Source: Pseudoduganella plicata
Lineage (GTDB): Bacteria; Pseudomonadota; Gammaproteobacteria; Burkholderiales; Burkholderiaceae_D
DNA: 64,000 bases
Assembly: GCF_004421005.1 (NCBI RefSeq)
Contig: NZ_CP038026.1
Coordinates: forward strand, 3,720,001 to 3,784,000
Direction: 5' to 3'
This document shows, in pieces, positions 60,140 through 64,000 of this stretch. The notes below the pieces were generated by a model that was not told the DNA's origin, did not search any database, and saw nothing but the letters and a program-made list of their open reading frames with translations. Position numbers and translations under genes: made by a program. Positions within the stretch are counted from its first letter, which is position 1; each line of letters begins with the position of its first letter.

Positions 60140-60925
60140 TCAGGCGAGCCAGGAGGGCTTGCGCTTGTCGAGGAACGACTGCACGCCTTCGCGGCCTTCG
60201 TCCGACGCGCGGATGTTCGCGATGCGTTGCGCCGTGTCGGCAACGAGGGTATCGGTGACGAACTGGCCGGCGATGTCGCGCACCAGCGTCTTCGCCTCGC
60301 GTACGGCATTCGGGCTGTTTGCCGCCAGCGCCTGCACGATGACGGCGACCTGGCCGTCCAGCGCGGCGGCGGTTGCCACCTCGTGCACGAAGCCGATGCG
60401 CAGCGCCTCCCTGGCATTGAAACGTTCGGCGGTGAGGAAGTAGCGGCGCGCCGCGTTCTCTCCCATCGCCTTGATGACATACGGTGAAATGGTGGCCGGG
60501 ATCAGCCCCAGTTTGACTTCGCTGAGGCAGAACTGGGCATCCTCCACGGCCACTGCGATATCGCAGGCGGCCACCAGGCCCATGCCCCCTGCATAGCAGT
60601 CGCCCTGCACCTTCGCCACGACGGGCTTCGGACAGAGGTAGATCGTGCGCAGCATGTTCGCCAGTTGCATGGCGTCGGCGCGGTTCTCGTCATGCGAGTA
60701 GCCGGCCATCTTGCGCATCCAGTTCAGGTCCGCGCCGGCGCAGAAGGCCACGCCGTTCGCGGCCAGCACGATGGCGCCGATCGAGTCCACCTCGCCCAGC
60801 GCGGTAAAGGCGGCCGTCAGTTCGGCGATGGTTTCCTCGTTGAACGCGTTGCGCACATCCGGCCGGTCGAGCGTGACGGTGGCCACGCGCTCGGCGATGT
60901 CGATATTCAGGGTCTCGTAATGCAC
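60140..60925 (-). CDS. liuC: Methylglutaconyl-CoA hydratase-type enoyl-CoA hydratase
   Basis: A 261-aa crotonase-fold enzyme. Oxyanion-hole elements are VAFCAGADLNWMRKMA and GDCYAGGMGLVAACDIA; the Glu of EVKLGLIPATISPYV is catalytic. The DLNWM segment is typical of LiuC. It hydrates 3-methylglutaconyl-CoA to HMG-CoA. GTG start with AAAGGAACAACC. 24 nt after liuB. Confidence 0.9.
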   Translation of the reverse strand: MHYETLNIDIAERVATVTLDRPDVRNAFNEETIAELTAAFTALGEVDSIGAIVLAANGVAFCAGADLNWMRKMAGYSHDENRADAMQLANMLRTIYLCPKPVVAKVQGDCYAGGMGLVAACDIAVAVEDAQFCLSEVKLGLIPATISPYVIKAMGENAARRYFLTAERFNAREALRIGFVHEVATAAALDGQVAVIVQALAANSPNAVREAKTLVRDIAGQFVTDTLVADTAQRIANIRASDEGREGVQSFLDKRKPSWLA

Positions 60926-60949
60926 GGTTGTTCCTTTTATGTCGGCCTG

Positions 60950-62572
60950 TTACATGCGGAAGACACCGAATTTCGTGTCGGGGATGGGCGCGTTCAGCGC
61001 GGCAGACAGGCCCAGGCCCAGTACCATGCGCGTGTCGGCCGGGTCGATGATGCCATCGTCCCACAGCCGCGCGCTGGCGTAGTACGGGTGGCCCTGGTGT
61101 TCGTATTGCTCCTTGATGGGCTGCTTGAAGGCGGCTTCCTCCTCAGGCGTCCACTGGCCGCCCTTGCCTTCGATGCCGTCCCTCTTGACGGTGGCCAGCA
61201 CCGATGCGGCCTGTTCGCCGCCCATGACGGAGATGCGCGCATTGGGCCACATCCACAGGAAGCGCGGAGAGAAAGCCCGGCCGCACATGCCGTAATTGCC
61301 GGCGCCGAAGCTGCCGCCGATGATGACGGTGAACTTCGGCACCGCGGCGGTCGCCACGGCCGTCACCATCTTGGCGCCGTTGCGGGCGATGCCCTCGTTT
61401 TCGTACTTGCGGCCCACCATGAAGCCCGTGATATTTTGCAGGAACACGAGCGGGATCTTGCGCTGGCAGCACAGCTCGATGAAGTGCGTGCCCTTCAGCG
61501 CCGATTCCGAAAACAGGATGCCGTTGTTGGCAACGATGCCGACCTTCATGCCGTAGATATGGGCGAAGCCGCACACCAGGGTGGTGCCGTAACGGGCCTT
61601 GAATTCGTCGAATTCGCTGCCGTCGACGATGCGGGCGATGACTTCGCGGATGTCGAACGGCTTGCGGGTATCGACGGGGATCACGCCGTACAGCTCCTGC
61701 GGTGCGTACTTCGGCTCCACCACGTCGCGCACCGGCGCCTGTTCGGGCTTGCGCCGGTTCAGGTTCGAGACGATGGTGCGCGCCAGCGACAGCGCATGGG
61801 TGTCGTTCTGCGCCAGGTGATCGACAACGCCGGACAGGCGCGTGTGCACGTCGCCGCCGCCCAGGTCTTCCGCGCTGACCACTTCGCCCGTGGCCGCTTT
61901 CACCAATGGCGGGCCGCCCAGGAAAATCGTGCCTTGCTCCTTGACGATGATCGACTCGTCGCTCATCGCCGGCACATACGCGCCACCGGCCGTGCACGAG
62001 CCCATCACCACGGCGATCTGCGGAATGCCCTGCGCCGACAGGTTGGCCTGGTTATAAAAGATGCGGCCGAAGTGGTCGCGGTCGGGGAACACGTCGTCCT
62101 GGTTCGGCAGGTTGGCACCGCCCGAATCGACGAGATAAATGCAGGGCAGGTTGTTCTGTTCCGCGATCTCCTGCGCGCGCAGGTGTTTTTTGACGGTGAT
62201 CGGGTAGTACGTGCCGCCTTTCACCGTGGCGTCGTTGCAGACGATGACGCATTCCTGGCCGGCCACGCGGCCGATGCCGGTGATGATGCCCGCCGACGGC
62301 GCCGCGTCAATGCCGCTGGCTTCCTTGTACATCTCGAACGCTGCCAGCTGGGAGAATTCGAGGAATGGCGTGCCGGGATCGAGCAGCATCTGAACACGGT
62401 CGCGCGGCAGCAGCTTGCCGCGGGCGACGTGTTTGGCGCTGGCGGCTTCGCCGCCGCCCTGCGCGACTTTCGCCACCTTGCTGCGCAGGTCGTCGACCAT
62501 GGCCTGCATGGCGGCCGCGTTGGCCTTGAAGTCTTCGCTGCGCGAATTCAGTTTGCTTTCGATGTGCGGCAT
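60950..62572 (-). CDS. liuB: Methylcrotonyl-CoA carboxylase beta subunit
   Basis: A 540-aa carboxyltransferase with two crotonase-like halves: N-half [22 protein letters not shown] and [19 protein letters not shown]-half [23 protein letters not shown] and [16 protein letters not shown]. It transfers CO2 from carboxybiotin on LiuD to methylcrotonyl-CoA. Start with AAGGGGACCGA. First gene of the run; isovaleryl-CoA dehydrogenase (liuA) is not in the window. Confidence 0.93.
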   Translation of the reverse strand: MPHIESKLNSRSEDFKANAAAMQAMVDDLRSKVAKVAQGGGEAASAKHVARGKLLPRDRVQMLLDPGTPFLEFSQLAAFEMYKEASGIDAAPSAGIITGIGRVAGQECVIVCNDATVKGGTYYPITVKKHLRAQEIAEQNNLPCIYLVDSGGANLPNQDDVFPDRDHFGRIFYNQANLSAQGIPQIAVVMGSCTAGGAYVPAMSDESIIVKEQGTIFLGGPPLVKAATGEVVSAEDLGGGDVHTRLSGVVDHLAQNDTHALSLARTIVSNLNRRKPEQAPVRDVVEPKYAPQELYGVIPVDTRKPFDIREVIARIVDGSEFDEFKARYGTTLVCGFAHIYGMKVGIVANNGILFSESALKGTHFIELCCQRKIPLVFLQNITGFMVGRKYENEGIARNGAKMVTAVATAAVPKFTVIIGGSFGAGNYGMCGRAFSPRFLWMWPNARISVMGGEQAASVLATVKRDGIEGKGGQWTPEEEAAFKQPIKEQYEHQGHPYYASARLWDDGIIDPADTRMVLGLGLSAALNAPIPDTKFGVFRM

Positions 62573-62587
62573 TCGGTCCCCTTGTCG

Positions 62588-63046
62588 TTATGACTTGTCT
62601 GGAAATTCTCCGTCCACGTAGAACCAGCGTGACACGCCGCCAAGGGCCGGGTCCGGCTCGCGCAGGAAACGGCTCACTTCATGCAGCCGCTGGCCTTTGC
62701 CTGCCACGCGGAAGCGGGCGACGAATTCGACGAAATCCTCATTCGGGTTGGCCGGTTCTACTTTACGTTGACGTAAACGTAAAGCGGATTTTACCTCAAG
62801 TCCCAGCCACTGCAACGTCTCGTCGGGATCGACGATGCGATCGGTCGGCCGGGTGCCGGGGTGCCACGTCGCCAGCAGATAGGCCTCGTTGCGCAGCGTA
62901 AATGCCGTATAGCGCGAGCGCATCAGCTGCTCGGCCGTCGGCGGCAGCTTCGCTGGATCGAGATAGCCGTCGATAAACGGCCCGCAGCAGGTAGCCAGCG
63001 CCGCGCCGCCGCAGGGACAGCCGATCGGCGTTTTCGATTTGGACAT
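62588..63046 (-). CDS. ychJ: YchJ family SEC-C domain protein
   Basis: A 152-aa protein. The N-terminal SEC-C metal motif is CPCGGAALATCCGPF, followed by LMRSRYTAFTLRNEAYLLATWHP, the YchJ NTF2-like core. Start ATG at 63046; a TTG five codons upstream is possible. It probably binds zinc; role unknown. It is only 15 nt upstream of liuB, but an operator-like palindrome in its 3' half suggests liuB has its own promoter. Confidence 0.87.
   Translation of the reverse strand: MSKSKTPIGCPCGGAALATCCGPFIDGYLDPAKLPPTAEQLMRSRYTAFTLRNEAYLLATWHPGTRPTDRIVDPDETLQWLGLEVKSALRLRQRKVEPANPNEDFVEFVARFRVAGKGQRLHEVSRFLREPDPALGGVSRWFYVDGEFPDKS
62755..62783 (-). promoter_or_regulatory. Candidate LiuR-type operator/promoter of the liu-bio run
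   Basis: TTTACGT-TG-ACGTAAA (62762-62777) is a perfect 7-bp dyad, extended by a third half-site ACGTAAA at 62777-62783. On the minus strand, TTTACG (62783-62778) and TAGAAC (62760-62755), 17 nt apart, could serve as -35 and -10 with the dyad in the spacer, as in MerR-family promoters. The site resembles the LiuR motif as I recall it. It lies within ychJ, 183-211 nt before liuB. Confidence 0.55.
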
Positions 63047-63070
63047 GTGCAAGTCGGACAACGTAAAGGC

Positions 63071-63090
63071 GTGGAAAGGCGTGGAAAGGC
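63071..63090. repeat. 10-bp tandem repeat upstream of ychJ
   Basis: GTGGAAAGGC occurs twice in a row (63071-63090), preceded by a partial copy ACGTAAAGGC, in the region before the ychJ start. Confidence 0.6.
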
Positions 63091-63134
63091 GACATTATCC
63101 GCCATATCGGCCTGAGGGTGTCTGAGCAAAGAAA

Positions 63135-63155
63135 AACCCCGGGCAGGCCGGGGTT
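63135..63155 (-). terminator. Terminator after the sensor kinase gene
   Basis: AACCCCGG (63135-63142) pairs with CCGGGGTT (63148-63155). On the minus strand the stem is followed by TTTC, so it serves transcripts from the kinase gene to the right. Confidence 0.75.
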
Positions 63156-63173
63156 CGGGGCAAAGTTTCTTTA

Positions 63174-63196
63174 AAAATGGGGTCTGTCCCCATTTT
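63174..63196. repeat. AAAATGGGG-TCTGT-CCCCATTTT hairpin
   Basis: A perfect 9-bp stem (63174-63182 with 63188-63196) and loop TCTGT, 6 nt from the stop of the sensor kinase gene. The GGGGTCTGTCCCC core is related to the other hairpins in the window. Confidence 0.8.
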
Positions 63197-63201
63197 CTGG
63201 A

Positions 63202-64000
63202 TCAGTCATCGTTGCGCCGGTGGGGCGTGATGCGGGGCAGGCGTGCGGAAAAGACCACGCCGTCATCCTTGCTCGAGCTTACCGACATTTCGCCCTGGTG
63301 CGCGGTGACGATCTGCTTGACCACATACAAGCCCAGACCCAGGTTTTCGATGCGAGAGGCGACCCGTTCGCCGGGGGGCCGGATGGCAAAGCGCTTGACG
63401 GGATCAAACAGGGTGCGCAGCTTGGCAGGCGATATGACTTCGGCCTCATTGCGCACTTCATAGACCACGGCATCGTCAAGTCCCCGTATGGCGACCTTGA
63501 TGACGCTGTTCGGACGGCCATGCTGAATGGCATTCGAGATCAGGTTCGAGAACGCCTGGGCCATGCGGTCGCCGTCCCAGGCACCGGCCAGATCGCCTTC
63601 CATCGTCATGTCGATGGCACGGTCCGGATGGAATGTCCTCGCCTCTTCGACGACACCCTGGCAGATCTCGGCAAGGTCGACCGTATATGGATCGACCGGA
63701 ATACCGTCGCCCAGATGCGATGTCGAAAAATCGAGCAAGTCGCGGACAATGGCATCCATCCGCTTCGAGCTGTTGAAGATTCTCAGGCCCACCTTGAGCG
63801 CCTTGGACGGCAGGGACTGATCCTGCAGCAGTACCTGGGCGCCCATGCTGATCGCGCCCAGCGGCGTGCGGACGTCATGGCCGAGAATGGCCAGAAACAG
63901 GTTTTGTGCTTCGCGCAGCATTTTCGCGTAGCGGGCCATCGACTCCGTCAGCGCCTGGTCGATCGCCTCGTTGAAGCGCACCATGTCTTCGACATCCGCA
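63202..64000 (-). CDS. Sensor histidine kinase, N-terminus outside window
   Basis: At least 265 codons are visible and the frame stays open to the window edge, so the Met at 63984 need not be the start. HisKA about AQNLFLAILGHDVRTPLGAI with phospho-His in GHDVRTP. HATPase: N box SNLISNAIQHG; a G2-type LGLGLYVVKQIV; the usual DxGxG G1 box is replaced by a divergent NEAEVISPAKLRTLFDP. No receiver domain is seen in this part. The stimulus is unknown. Confidence 0.87.
   Translation of the reverse strand, partial: ADVEDMVRFNEAIDQALTESMARYAKMLREAQNLFLAILGHDVRTPLGAISMGAQVLLQDQSLPSKALKVGLRIFNSSKRMDAIVRDLLDFSTSHLGDGIPVDPYTVDLAEICQGVVEEARTFHPDRAIDMTMEGDLAGAWDGDRMAQAFSNLISNAIQHGRPNSVIKVAIRGLDDAVVYEVRNEAEVISPAKLRTLFDPVKRFAIRPPGERVASRIENLGLGLYVVKQIVTAHQGEMSVSSSKDDGVVFSARLPRITPHRRNDD

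Overview
The window looks like chromosome of a high-GC betaproteobacterium. The best match is Oxalobacteraceae of the Massilia/Duganella/Pseudoduganella type. The signs are gene content (Fnr-controlled cbb3 oxidase cluster, leucine catabolism genes joined to biotin genes, a tryptophan-halogenase/cupin pair, DUF6600/FecR and GH16 proteins) and long intergenic hairpins built on gacagg/tgtccc motifs. This placement is inferred from the sequence alone.

Layout. (1) 1-2.2 kb: end of a cupin/JmjC-like protein and a flavin-dependent halogenase. (2) 2.3-10.7 kb: small stress or envelope proteins (TonB-C-like, AHSA1, YceI), a DMT exporter with divergent LysR, an MFS transporter with its own LysR and a 47-aa membrane protein, DUF2269, and an SDR-DoxX fusion. 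(3) 10.75-26.7 kb: a hybrid histidine kinase, then fnr and the microaerobic block in minus-strand order aer, hemN, safE, ccoI, ccoS, ccoN, ccoO, ccoQ, ccoP, ccoG, ccoH. Two perfect FNR boxes, each exactly 22 nt upstream of a plausible -10, stand before ccoN and before aer. (4) 26.8-33.6 kb: YiaA, DUF808, LysE, a FecR/DUF6600 protein with Asp/Asn-Gly repeats, then ybeD-lipB-lipA. (5) 33.6-36.8 kb: a visibly lower-GC mosaic stretch with a 1.2-kb non-coding leader and a GH16 beta-glucanase. (6) 36.8-38.0 kb: a stand-alone Imm10-like protein and ung. (7) 38.0-45.8 kb: a purine/nucleoside uptake locus (deaminase, BMP binding protein, Tsx-like porin and GntR on minus; ABC ATPase and two permeases on plus), then a thioesterase and a 37-aa protein. 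(8) 45.8-50.3 kb: tlpA and the conserved rsmI / lpoA-yraN-diaA-dolP locus. (9) 50.2-51.7 kb: GST, a proline-rich membrane protein and tRNA-Pro. (10) 51.8-62.6 kb: one nine-gene minus-strand run, liuB-liuC-bioA-bioF-bioD-bioB-liuD-ghrA-like-liuE, then ychJ. (11) 63.2 kb to the edge: a sensor histidine kinase.

How the genes work together. Block 3 is a self-contained low-oxygen programme: Fnr senses anoxia, the Aer-like receptor steers motility, HemN makes haem without oxygen, and CcoI/S/G/H supply copper and assembly factors for the CcoNOQP oxidase. Block 10 couples leucine breakdown to synthesis of biotin, the cofactor of its own methylcrotonyl-CoA carboxylase. A TTTACGT/ACGTAAA palindrome inside ychJ is a good candidate LiuR-type operator for that run. 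Block 7 combines outer-membrane entry, periplasmic capture, import and deamination of purines under a GntR regulator with TTGTATACAA-like sites. No clearly new defence or mobile system was found. The least explained parts are the 33.6-34.8 kb mosaic and the ung leader.
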